Shown: in pieces, positions 57,010 through 64,000 of the stretch
Position numbering within the stretch: the stretch's first letter is position 1
How the letters are laid out: the number at the start of each line of letters is the position of its first letter
Assembly: GCF_002926165.1 (NCBI RefSeq)
Contig: NZ_MAGP01000046.1
Location: 1 to 64,000, forward strand
Direction: 5' to 3'
DNA: 64,000 nt
Origin: Micromonospora chalcea
GTDB taxonomy: Bacteria; Actinomycetota; Actinomycetes; Mycobacteriales; Micromonosporaceae
Translations under genes and position numbers: made by a program
The notes under the pieces: model-generated
The model's database searches: none
Seen by the model: the letters and a program-made list of their open reading frames with translations, nothing else
What the model was told of the DNA's origin: nothing

Positions 57010-58043
57010 GCACGGCCGCCGCCGTGCGGGCACTGCGGGCCCACGTCGAGACCTGGCGGCCCTACACCCTCTGGTACGTGGGGCTGGTCGGCCTGGCCGG
57101 CGCCGCCGTGGCCGGCGGCCCGCACCATCCGTGGGTGCTGCTGTCGGCCTGGGCCGCGCCGACCGCCGGCTGGCTCGGCGGCCACTATCTCGGCGACTAC
57201 TTCGACAGGCACCTGGACGCCGGCAGCAAACCGCACCGGCCGATCCCCTCCCGGCGCCTCGGCGCGGGCACCGCGCTCTGGTGCGGCTGGGCCTGTTTCA
57301 CGCTGCTCGGCGTCCTGGCCGTGCTGGGCGGGTGGGGCACCACCGCGGCGGCGCTGCTGGCCGGGTGCGGCATCGTCGCGTACAGCAGGTGGTTCAAGGC
57401 CCGCGGCATCGCCGGAAACCTGGTCCGGGGCGCGCTCGGCGCGGTCGCGCTCGTCTACGGCGCGCTCGCCGCCGGCCTCGCCCCGGACCGCGCCTCGGCG
57501 ACGCCGGTGCTGCTCGCGCTCGTCGTCGCGTTCTGGTCGCACGACGCGATGTCCAACCTGGTCGGCGCGTTGCGCGACATCGACGGCGACCGCGCGGGCG
57601 GTTACCGGACGCTGCCGGTGGGGCGGGGCGTGCCGTTCGCGGTGCGGACCGTGCTGGCGCTCTACGCCGTCGCGATCGCCGCCGCCGTGGCCGCCGGGCT
57701 GCTCGCCGGCCGGGGCGCGCGGACCGCGTACCTGATCACCGTGCTCGTGGTCCTGCTGACCGGCGTGGTGGCACTGGCCCCGCTGGTACGCCGGCGCGGC
57801 GGCATGCCGGTCGTGGTGGCGCTGCGCGCGCACTCGGTCCTGGTGGTGGAGCGGGTCGCGCTGGCCTCCGCGGCGGTCGGGCTGGGCCTCGGCGTCGCCG
57901 TGCAGCTCGCGCTCGCGCTGCCGATGGTCGCGCTGACCTGGGTCGCGCAGCGCGCCATGCGTGCCCGGCACGAACTCGGTCCGCCGGTCGCGGGCCTGAC
58001 CCTCGCCACCCGCAGTCGAGTACCGGTGGAGGACGCGCCATGA
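57006..58043 (+). CDS. UbiA-superfamily prenyltransferase
   Basis: A 345-residue membrane protein with about eight or nine helices. The two Mg-diphosphate motifs are GHYLGDYFDRHLDAG (about 60-74, DxxxDxxxD) and LRDIDGDRAGGYRTLP (about 189-204, DxxxD). Members attach prenyl chains to aromatic or other acceptors, and some bacterial ones are terpene cyclases. Between a prenyl diphosphate synthase and a cyclase-like gene, transfer of the polyprenyl chain onto the acceptor made by this cluster is the simplest reading. Its 4-bp overlaps with both neighbours imply coupled synthesis. Confidence 0.93.
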   Translation: MSTAAAVRALRAHVETWRPYTLWYVGLVGLAGAAVAGGPHHPWVLLSAWAAPTAGWLGGHYLGDYFDRHLDAGSKPHRPIPSRRLGAGTALWCGWACFTLLGVLAVLGGWGTTAAALLAGCGIVAYSRWFKARGIAGNLVRGALGAVALVYGALAAGLAPDRASATPVLLALVVAFWSHDAMSNLVGALRDIDGDRAGGYRTLPVGRGVPFAVRTVLALYAVAIAAAVAAGLLAGRGARTAYLITVLVVLLTGVVALAPLVRRRGGMPVVVALRAHSVLVVERVALASAAVGLGLGVAVQLALALPMVALTWVAQRAMRARHELGPPVAGLTLATRSRVPVEDAP

Positions 58044-59737
58044 CCACTGTGACCACCGAGGCCGTCGGGAAGGCCGTCACCGCCGGCGCGGAGGCGCTCC
58101 TGCGCCGGCGCCGCCCCGACGGCGCGTTCGGCGACGACCCGCCCGCCTCGGTGCTGGGTACCGCGGGCGCGGTGGCCGCGCTGCACGCCGCCGACCCGTC
58201 CGGCTGCGCGGACCTGGTCGGCGCCGGAACCGCGTGGCTGCGCCGGCAGCAGCACGACGACGGCGGCTGGGGCGGCGTGGTGGGCGCCGGCACCGAGGTC
58301 GTGCCCACCGCCGTCGCGATCGCGGCGCTGGCCCTGACCGCGCCGGCCGACAGCGCCGGGGCGATCGCGGCGGGCCGGACCCGGCTGGCCGCGCTGGGCG
58401 GCGTCGACACCGTCACCGACCCGGCCATCTCCTTGCTCTGCCGCCAGTTGCTCACCATGGCCGGGATGACCGCCGAGGCGGGCCCGCTGCGCCGGCTGCC
58501 ACTGGAGATCGTCCTGTTCGACCGGGTACGCCGGCAGCGCCTGTCGTTCCGTACCGCGCCGTTCATCGGGCTCGCCCTGATGCAGGCCGACCTGCTGCCC
58601 ACCGGCCGCCTGCGCCGGGCCACGCTGGGCCGGGCCCGGCCGGTGGCGCTGCGGCTGCTGCGGTCCATCCATGACCACGAGGGCGGCACCGGCGCGCTCA
58701 GCGAGGACCCGTGGCCGGCCGCGCTGGTGCTGCTCGGCCTGGCCCGCAGCGGCGAGGCGCCGGACATCGCCCGCGCCGTCGTCGGCTGGCTGCGCCGGGC
58801 GGTACGCCCCGACGGCGCCTGGGACGCGGTCACCAACCTGGACCTGACCCGGACCGGGTACGCGGCGACCGGGCTGATCGCGGCCGGCTACGCCGACGAC
58901 CCCCGGTTGCGCGCCACCCGGGAGTTCCTCCACGCCGGCCGCAAACCGGAGGCGTTCGAGGTGCTGGACGTGCCGCCGGGCGGATGGAGCTACTCGAACG
59001 CGCGCGGCTGGCCGGTGACGCTGGAGTCCGCCGAGATCCTCTCCGCGCTGGCCGGCTTTCCCGGGGCCGACGCCGACCCGGTCCTGCGCGACGGACTGGC
59101 GTGGCTGGTCGGCCGCCAGGACAGCCGCGGCTCGTGGAGCCTGTGGGTCCGTGACACCCGGCTCGCCAACGACGGTCCGTGCCCGGCCATCACCAGCCAG
59201 GCGATCCTCGCGCTGCACGACGCCGGCCACCCGGACGACCATCCGGCGATCGCCCGGGCGGCGGCCTGGCTGCTGACCCGGGCCGCGGCCGACGGCACGT
59301 TCGAGAACCTCTGGTACCGCGACCGCACCTCCGGCACCGCCGTCGTGGTCGCCGCGCTGTCCCGGGTCGGGCACGCCCGGCACGAGGTGGTGCGCCGGGC
59401 GGCCCGGTGGCTGCGCGACACCCAGTTGCCCGACGGCTCGTGGGGGCCGGGCGACGGCACGGCGGGCTCGGTCGAGGAGACGTCCTGGGCCGTCCAGGGC
59501 CTGCTCGCCACCGGCGACCCGGACGCCACCGGGGCGGTGGACCGGGGCGTGGCCCGGCTGGTCGCCGCCGCCGGGCCGGACGGGAGCTGGCCGGCGGCCC
59601 GGGTGTGCAACTACATCCGCCACCACATGCGCTATCCCAACGCCGTGATCACCCAGGCGCTCGCGCTGCGGGCGCTCGGCGAGTACCGCCGGGCCGCCGC
59701 GCGGCCGGACGTGGCGCCGCCGGCGGTGACCCGATGA
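58040..59737 (+). CDS. Squalene/oxidosqualene-cyclase-like terpene cyclase with altered acid motif
   Basis: A 565-residue class II-type alpha-barrel protein with many QW-like repeats: DGAF (27-30), DGGW (74-77), DGAW (258-261), GGW (314-316), RGSW (363-366), DGTF (418-421), DGSW (465-468, 514-517). NARGWPVTLESAEIL (320-334) aligns with the oxidosqualene-cyclase segment GWPVSDCTAE and with DVDDTA of squalene-hopene cyclase, but the catalytic Asp is Leu327 and Glu328 takes the neighbouring position. GSVEETSWAVQGL matches the later cyclase motif. No second domain and no class I DDxxD are present. It may cyclise an epoxidised or plain prenyl chain with Glu328 or another acid, or have other function. 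Confidence 0.83.
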   Translation: MTTVTTEAVGKAVTAGAEALLRRRRPDGAFGDDPPASVLGTAGAVAALHAADPSGCADLVGAGTAWLRRQQHDDGGWGGVVGAGTEVVPTAVAIAALALTAPADSAGAIAAGRTRLAALGGVDTVTDPAISLLCRQLLTMAGMTAEAGPLRRLPLEIVLFDRVRRQRLSFRTAPFIGLALMQADLLPTGRLRRATLGRARPVALRLLRSIHDHEGGTGALSEDPWPAALVLLGLARSGEAPDIARAVVGWLRRAVRPDGAWDAVTNLDLTRTGYAATGLIAAGYADDPRLRATREFLHAGRKPEAFEVLDVPPGGWSYSNARGWPVTLESAEILSALAGFPGADADPVLRDGLAWLVGRQDSRGSWSLWVRDTRLANDGPCPAITSQAILALHDAGHPDDHPAIARAAAWLLTRAAADGTFENLWYRDRTSGTAVVVAALSRVGHARHEVVRRAARWLRDTQLPDGSWGPGDGTAGSVEETSWAVQGLLATGDPDATGAVDRGVARLVAAAGPDGSWPAARVCNYIRHHMRYPNAVITQALALRALGEYRRAAARPDVAPPAVTR

Positions 59738-61005
59738 CTCCCGACGTGGTGGTGGCCGGCGCGGGCGCCGGCGGCCTGGCCTGCGCCCGCGCGCTCGGCG
59801 CGCTCGGCCTGCGGGTGCTGGTGCTGGACCGGCAGCGCACCCCGGCGTCGATCGCCAAGGGCGAGATCCTGCAGCCCGAGACGGTACGCATCCTCGACTC
59901 CTGGGGCCTGCTGGACGCCCTGCGGGCCACCGGCGCGCGCCCGGTCGGGCGGCTGGCCATCCGCGACCCGGCCGGCGAGCCGTTGCTCTGCCTGGACTAC
60001 GCCGGGCTGCCCGGCGCGTACCGGCAGATCCTCTGCGCCGACTACGGCGACCTGCGCCGCGTGCTCACCGACCGGCTGCCGTCCGGAGCGCGCATCCGGT
60101 GGGGAGCGCGGGTCACCGGCGTCCTGCGCGACAGCGACGGGCGCATCGGCGGCGTCCGGTTCGTCGCCGACGGCGCCGAACAGGAGATCCACGCGCCGCT
60201 GGTGGTCGCCGCCGACGGCATGTCGTCGCCGCTGCGCCGCGGCGCCGGGATCGCGGTCCGGCGCCAGGAGTACCCGCACGGCCTGGTCGCCTTCGACGTG
60301 GCCGGCGCCGACGTGGCCGAGGAGGTGTCCGCCTACCGCACCGGCCGGGGACTCTGCCTGGTCTACCCGCTGCCGGGCGGGCGGTGCCGCCTGTACGCGC
60401 AGGTGACGCCGGACGAGTTCCGGGGGCGCGTCGACCTGGGCGCGTGGTGCGACCGGCTGCTCGCCGACGTGCCGGCGATCCGGCCGCTGGGCGCGGCGCT
60501 GCGCGCGAGCCTGGACCGGCGCCAACTGCTCGCGGTCTACCGGCTGCGCAGCGCGCGCCTGGCCGTGCCGGGGCTCGCGCTCGCCGGCGAGGCCGCCCAC
60601 GCGGTGCACCCGATGGCGGCGCAGGGCGTCAACAGCTCCCTCGGTGACGCCGAGACGCTCGCCGCCTGCCTGGCGGCCGAGGGCGGCGCGCCGGAACCGG
60701 CGGCGGTGGACCGGGCGCTGCTCGCCTTCGAGGCGGCGCGGCGGCCCCGCCTGGACCACGTCGCGACGGTCAGCCACAACGCCTCCCGCATGATCACCGC
60801 GGTGTCCGGGCTGCCGAAGCTGCTCGGCGCGCGGATGATGCGCCGCACCGCCGCCAACCCCCGCCTGCTCGGGCTCACCGCCGGCAACCTCTCCGGCACC
60901 GACGTCCGGCCGCTGTCCGCGGTCGACCGGATGTACCAGCTCGGGCTCCTGGCCGACCGGCGAGCGCACACCCCGCCGGTCCCGTCGGAAAGTGAGCGAC
61001 CATGA
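59734..61005 (+). CDS. FAD-dependent monooxygenase (UbiH/PHBH type)
   Basis: A 423-residue flavoprotein. The dinucleotide motif GAGAGG is at 9-14, the DG-type motif in VVAADGMSSPLRR near 155-167, and the GD-type motif appears as LAGEAAHAVHPMAAQGVN near 285-302. SIAKGEILQPETVRILDSWG fits UbiH and epoxidase relatives. Coupled to a cyclase-like gene, it may epoxidise the terminal double bond of the prenyl chain as the first step of cyclisation, as FAD enzymes do in fungal meroterpenoid pathways (inference). Both ends overlap neighbours by 4 bp. Confidence 0.9.
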   Translation: MTPDVVVAGAGAGGLACARALGALGLRVLVLDRQRTPASIAKGEILQPETVRILDSWGLLDALRATGARPVGRLAIRDPAGEPLLCLDYAGLPGAYRQILCADYGDLRRVLTDRLPSGARIRWGARVTGVLRDSDGRIGGVRFVADGAEQEIHAPLVVAADGMSSPLRRGAGIAVRRQEYPHGLVAFDVAGADVAEEVSAYRTGRGLCLVYPLPGGRCRLYAQVTPDEFRGRVDLGAWCDRLLADVPAIRPLGAALRASLDRRQLLAVYRLRSARLAVPGLALAGEAAHAVHPMAAQGVNSSLGDAETLAACLAAEGGAPEPAAVDRALLAFEAARRPRLDHVATVSHNASRMITAVSGLPKLLGARMMRRTAANPRLLGLTAGNLSGTDVRPLSAVDRMYQLGLLADRRAHTPPVPSESERP

Positions 61006-62027
61006 CGCCTGGCACCGCCGTCGGGACGCACCCGCCGGCCGACCTGTCCATGAACGAGACCCCCTACCCGCCGCTGCCGGGGGTGCGGCGGGTGGTCGCC
61101 GACGCCGCCGCGGCGCTGCAGCGCTACCCGGACCGCACGTCGGCGGCGCTCGTGGCCGCGCTGTCGCGGCGGCTCGGCGTGGGACCGGAGGCGATCCTCG
61201 TCGGCCCCGGCTCGGCCGGACTGTGCCAGCACCTCGTGCAGTCCCTCGGGCCCCGGCCGGACGTCGTCCACCCGGCCCTGTCGTTCGAGGGCTACCCGCT
61301 GATCATCGGCAACGCCGGGGCCCGCGCCGTGCCGGTGCCGATGGACGGGTACGGCCACGACCTGCCCGCGATGGCGGACGCGGTGACCGAGCGGACCCGC
61401 TGCGTGCTGCTGTGCAACCCGAACAACCCGACCGGGGCGGCGCTGCGCCGCGACGACGTCGAGGCGTTCCTGGACCGGATCCCGGCCGACGTACCGGTCA
61501 TCGTGGACGAGGCGTACCGCGAGTTCGTCACCGACCCCCGCTCGCCGGACGGGATGGACCTGTACCGGGCGTACGACAACGTCTGCGTGCTGCGCACGTT
61601 CTCCAAGGCGTACGGGCTGGCCGCGCTGCGCGTCGGGTACGCCGTCGTGCCGCCCCGGCTCACCCGGGCCGCCGCGCTCACCGGGGCGGTGTTCTTCCCC
61701 TCCGCGCTCGCCCAGGCGGCGGCGGTGGCGAGCCTGACGCCGGAGGTGGACGCGGAGCTGACCCGGCGGTGCACGGAGCTGGTGGCGGAGCGTACCCGCC
61801 TGGTCGGCGCGCTGCGCGGCCTCGGGCTCACCGTGGCGCCCAGCGAGGCCAACTTCGTGTGGCTACCGCTGGGAGAGCGGGCCGTGCCGTTCGCCGACCG
61901 GGCCCGGGAGACCGGCATCCTGGTCATGGCGCTACCCGGCGCCGGGGTCCGGATCACCGTCGGTTCCCCGGAGGCGAACGAGCGGCTGCTCGCGTTCGTC
62001 CGCGCGGCGCTCGCCGACGGGCTCTGA
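61002..62027 (+). CDS. HisC-like PLP-dependent aminotransferase
   Basis: A 341-residue fold-type I aminotransferase close to histidinol-phosphate aminotransferases: LCNPNNPTG at 137-145, VDEAYREF at 168-175 and the PLP lysine K202 in RTFSKAYGLAALRVGY. No other histidine genes are here, so it is probably a cluster enzyme that makes an amino group on a ketone or supplies an amino-acid building block. It is the last gene of the coupled operon. Its final 96 bp overlap the 3' end of the convergent KAS III-like gene. Confidence 0.9.
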   Translation: MTPGTAVGTHPPADLSMNETPYPPLPGVRRVVADAAAALQRYPDRTSAALVAALSRRLGVGPEAILVGPGSAGLCQHLVQSLGPRPDVVHPALSFEGYPLIIGNAGARAVPVPMDGYGHDLPAMADAVTERTRCVLLCNPNNPTGAALRRDDVEAFLDRIPADVPVIVDEAYREFVTDPRSPDGMDLYRAYDNVCVLRTFSKAYGLAALRVGYAVVPPRLTRAAALTGAVFFPSALAQAAAVASLTPEVDAELTRRCTELVAERTRLVGALRGLGLTVAPSEANFVWLPLGERAVPFADRARETGILVMALPGAGVRITVGSPEANERLLAFVRAALADGL

Positions 62028-62936
62028 CCGGCCGGCCGGCGCCAGCGCGACCACGCTCAGGTAGTTCAGGCCGGGCTCGTAGTCGGCCACCACCACCGGC
62101 CGGGGCCGCGCCGCGTCCCCGGCGAGACGGTCCAGCAGCGCCCACCAGACCCCGGTGGACGGCTGCCTGCGCGGCCCGGTCGTCACCGCGGCGCCGCCGT
62201 GGCCGGGCCACACGGCGGCCAGGTCCGCGCCGAGCACGACCGCGACATCGGTACGTCCGGCCGTCAGCTCGCCCACCTCGGCCGCCGCGAGCGCGGCCAC
62301 GTCGCCGGCGTCGACGTCCACGTGCTGGCGCAGCGCGGTCACCCGCGCGCCGCCGCCGAGCCCGATCAGCTCGGGACCGCCGGCCGCACCATCGCTGTCG
62401 CCGTCGCGGTGCGCGCCGTCGTCGGCGAGCGCGTCGTAGAGCATGGCCACGGCCCGGTGGCGCGCCGGTACGGGCACCGCCGCGTCGTACGGCAGCACCG
62501 CCTGCTCGACGGCGAGCAGCAGGGCGCGGCGGCACCCGTACGCGCGGGCGATCCGCAGCCCGGTGAACGCCGCCGCCGAACCCTGGTCGCAGAGCGCGAA
62601 CGACATCGGCGTGCCCGGGCAGACGTGACTGAGGTACGCCGCGGTGGCCCGCCCGGGCAGCATGTCGTGCACGGCGAACGCCAGCACGAGCAGGTCCACC
62701 GGCTCGTCCGGCGGCACGACGGCGGGGATCAGCTCGGCGGCCATCTCCCCGTACGACTGGCCCAGCGCCGCCGCGGGCGCGTCGAACAGGCCGGCGGGCA
62801 CACGCAGCCCGTACGGCCGGGTCAGGTCGGCCAGGTAGCCGGCGGCGCGCTCGCGCAGCACGGGGTCGCCGAGCAGCGCGGCCGGACCGGTGAACGTGCG
62901 CCGCGCGGCCCGCAGCAGGCGGAGTCCGGTCTCCAT
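61932..62936 (-). CDS. KAS III-fold protein, degenerate C-terminal half
   Basis: A 334-residue thiolase-fold protein. The N-terminal half resembles KAS III: LLVLAFAVHDMLPGR and MSFALCDQGSAAAFTGLRIAR, with Cys116 in the active-site position. In the second half I cannot find the usual His and Asn motifs; DVAVVLGADLAAVWPGHG occupies the region. The last ~30 residues are antisense to the aminotransferase gene and of low complexity. It follows the KAS III gene by 15 nt with GGAGG ahead, so the two proteins may form a pair, as KS/chain-length-factor pairs do. Confidence 0.75.
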   Translation of the reverse strand: METGLRLLRAARRTFTGPAALLGDPVLRERAAGYLADLTRPYGLRVPAGLFDAPAAALGQSYGEMAAELIPAVVPPDEPVDLLVLAFAVHDMLPGRATAAYLSHVCPGTPMSFALCDQGSAAAFTGLRIARAYGCRRALLLAVEQAVLPYDAAVPVPARHRAVAMLYDALADDGAHRDGDSDGAAGGPELIGLGGGARVTALRQHVDVDAGDVAALAAAEVGELTAGRTDVAVVLGADLAAVWPGHGGAAVTTGPRRQPSTGVWWALLDRLAGDAARPRPVVVADYEPGLNYLSVVALAPAGRSEPVGERRADEREQPLVRLRGTDGDPDPGAG

Positions 62937-62951
62937 GGTGGCCTCCGCCGC

Positions 62952-63890
62952 TCAGTGCTCGAAGACCATGGCGGCGAACGTCGCGCCGTCCCCGGCGCCC
63001 ACCGCCGCGACCAGATAGCGGTCACCGGGCCGGAGCAGGTCGCGCTGCCGGGCGGTGCGGTAGTTGACGAACGCGTCGGCGCAGAACACGTGCCCGGTCT
63101 CGGTGACGTTGTCCAGCAGCACCCGGTCCAGCGGCAGCCCGATCAGCCGGCACAGCCGCTTCCAGGTCATCAGGTTCACGTTGTGCGGCAGCACCAGCCG
63201 CAGCTCGGACAGCGTCGTGCCGGACCGCTCCAGCGCCCGGCCGATCACCTCGGCCAGCGCCGGCCGGTACGCCCGCTGGAACCGCGCCGGGGACTCGCCG
63301 CCGGCCACGTCGAACTCGCCCCGCTGGTGGCAGGCGTACGCGAGCAGCCGGTCCCGGCCGCCACCGGCGCTGAGCAGGCAGGCCGAGGCGCCCTCGCTGA
63401 ACACCGACGTCTCCGGGATGAACTGGGCGTCACGGGTGAACGCCTTCTCGCCGGTCAGCACCAGCGCCAGCGGCGGGCCGTCCGGCGTGTCCGGTTCGGA
63501 CGCGAGCAGCCGCCCGGCCACGTCGATCGCGGCGAGCGCGCTGGCGCAGGACTGCTGGGTGAGCGTGAACGCGAGCGCGTGGCCCAGCCCGAGCGCGCGG
63601 CACACCTCGTGCAGCGGGTTGACCGGGTAGGGGGTGACCACCGGGAAGGCCCGCCCGTACACCACGAACCGCACCCGCCGCCGCAGCGTGTGCAGCGCGG
63701 TGAGGCCGTGCGCGGCGCGCAGCAGCAGGTCGGTCAGGGACAGCCCGGGGTCGCGGCGGACCTCGGTCAGGCCGTGGAAGCGGCGGAACAGGCGCACCTG
63801 CATGTCGCTCAGGCCCAGTGGCGCGGCCAGGCTCTCGACCGGCACCCGGCGCTGCGGCAGGAACACCGAGACGGCCTCGATGGCCGTCAT
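62952..63890 (-). CDS. KAS III-like ketosynthase/acyltransferase
   Basis: A 312-residue KAS III-type protein. Cys115 in TLTQQSCASALAA is the nucleophile and His236 in LPHNVNLMTW the first His. Where FabH has Asn in GNTS this one has GHVFCADAF: His267, then Asp272. This Cys-His-His/Asp arrangement resembles the KAS III-like acyltransferases that form esters rather than C-C bonds, and the initiation enzymes of some polyketides. With ACPs in the cluster it may transfer an acyl group onto a hydroxyl. It has its own promoter element at 63912. Confidence 0.87.
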   Translation of the reverse strand: MTAIEAVSVFLPQRRVPVESLAAPLGLSDMQVRLFRRFHGLTEVRRDPGLSLTDLLLRAAHGLTALHTLRRRVRFVVYGRAFPVVTPYPVNPLHEVCRALGLGHALAFTLTQQSCASALAAIDVAGRLLASEPDTPDGPPLALVLTGEKAFTRDAQFIPETSVFSEGASACLLSAGGGRDRLLAYACHQRGEFDVAGGESPARFQRAYRPALAEVIGRALERSGTTLSELRLVLPHNVNLMTWKRLCRLIGLPLDRVLLDNVTETGHVFCADAFVNYRTARQRDLLRPGDRYLVAAVGAGDGATFAAMVFEH

Positions 63891-63911
63891 GCGCGAACCG
63901 TCACGACACGG

Positions 63912-63940
63912 ATCAGATCAGTGACGCCGATGGATGTCAA
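63912..63940 (-). promoter_or_regulatory. Cluster promoter element, copy 4
   Basis: Minus strand TTGACA (63940-63935), 17-nt spacer with CATCGGCGTCACTGA, then TCTGAT (63917-63912), 21 nt before the KAS III start. The boxes are identical to those of the carrier-protein promoter at 47746. Confidence 0.5.
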
Positions 63941-63961
63941 CGCGCGTGCGATCATATCGAC

Positions 63962-64000
63962 GTGGCTCGCTTCCTGTTCGTCGTCCTGCCGGTGGAGTCC
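63962..64000 (+). CDS. Start of a glycosyltransferase gene (cut by the window edge)
   Basis: The last 13 codons read VARFLFVVLPVES from GTG 63962. Relatives of macrolide-type (MGT/YjiC) glycosyltransferases commonly begin MARFLFVxLPVxSHVNP. Only this N-terminal strand is visible, so the call rests on a short match. It would be divergent from the KAS III pair and continue the cluster to the right. Confidence 0.45.
   Translation, partial: MARFLFVVLPVES

Noticed and set aside
43200..62027. Assigning the cluster to a named compound class such as brasilicardin, xiamycin or platensimycin
   Set aside because: Single genes are reminiscent, but the whole set does not match any cluster I can recall with certainty.
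1..64000. tRNA, rRNA, insertion sequence, integrase, attachment site or replication origin
   Set aside because: I looked for cloverleaf, transposase/integrase motifs and terminal repeats and saw none that I could support by eye.

Overview
The window is very GC-rich, uses many GTG and TTG starts, and is packed with short or overlapping gene junctions. This is typical of an actinomycete; the gene mix (sugar/peptide ABC importers, catabolic islands, P450s, CBM2 esterase, natural-product genes) would fit a Micromonospora-like or related genus, but the genus is inference. I see no tRNA, rRNA, CRISPR array, insertion sequence, integrase or origin.

Region 1 (0.2-7.5 kb, plus strand) is an importer-catabolic operon: lipoprotein binding protein, ATPase, fused double permease, a creatininase-family amidohydrolase, an ArgH-type C-N lyase and a ROK-type protein, closed by a strong bidirectional hairpin. 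Region 2 (7.5-25.6 kb, minus strand) is a long one-directional catabolic island. Read 5' to 3' it holds a dienoyl-CoA-reductase-like flavoprotein, a methyltransferase, two small genes, a NitT/TauT-type ABC importer, SDR, M20-like protein, alpha/beta-hydrolase-like protein, Ohr, an EamA exporter, an IclR regulator, a family III CoA-transferase, a cyclase/hydrolase, an MmgE/PrpD protein, a hydantoinase-like amidohydrolase and an HpcH/HpaI-type lyase. Two of its 'hydrolases' lack the usual catalytic residues. Region 3 (25.6-29.4 kb, minus) holds an FtsX-type ABC exporter with a TetR regulator and an ArsR/SRPBCC pair with visible operators.

Region 4 (29.7-40.5 kb, plus) is a complete peptide-type importer operon (binding protein, two permeases, two ATPases) bracketed by two near-identical M19 dipeptidase paralogues and containing a creatinase-like M24 protein and a proline-iminopeptidase-like hydrolase, ending with a GntR/UTRA regulator and terminator. 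A secreted CE1/PHB-depolymerase-like esterase with a CBM2 and a PaaX-type regulator follow (40.5-43.1 kb).

Region 5 (43.1 kb to the right edge) looks like a natural-product cluster that continues out of the window. It has three P450s, two acyl carrier proteins, a KAS II-type ketosynthase, a 4'-phosphopantetheinyl transferase, a stand-alone condensation-domain protein, two glycosyltransferases (plus the start of a third), a TauD-type dioxygenase, an O-methyltransferase-like protein and two KAS III-fold proteins. Its core is a five-gene operon with 4-bp overlaps at every junction: polyprenyl diphosphate synthase, UbiA-type prenyltransferase, squalene/oxidosqualene-cyclase-like protein, FAD monooxygenase and a HisC-like aminotransferase. 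That is the logic of meroterpenoid assembly: make a prenyl chain, attach it, epoxidise it, cyclise it. Here the cyclase has lost the standard acid motif. Several promoters in this region share one sequence element (two copies match at 25 of 30 positions), which suggests coordinated control. The combination of polyprenyl/cyclase chemistry with ACP, KS and condensation-type chemistry and glycosylation is the most promising unusual system in the window.
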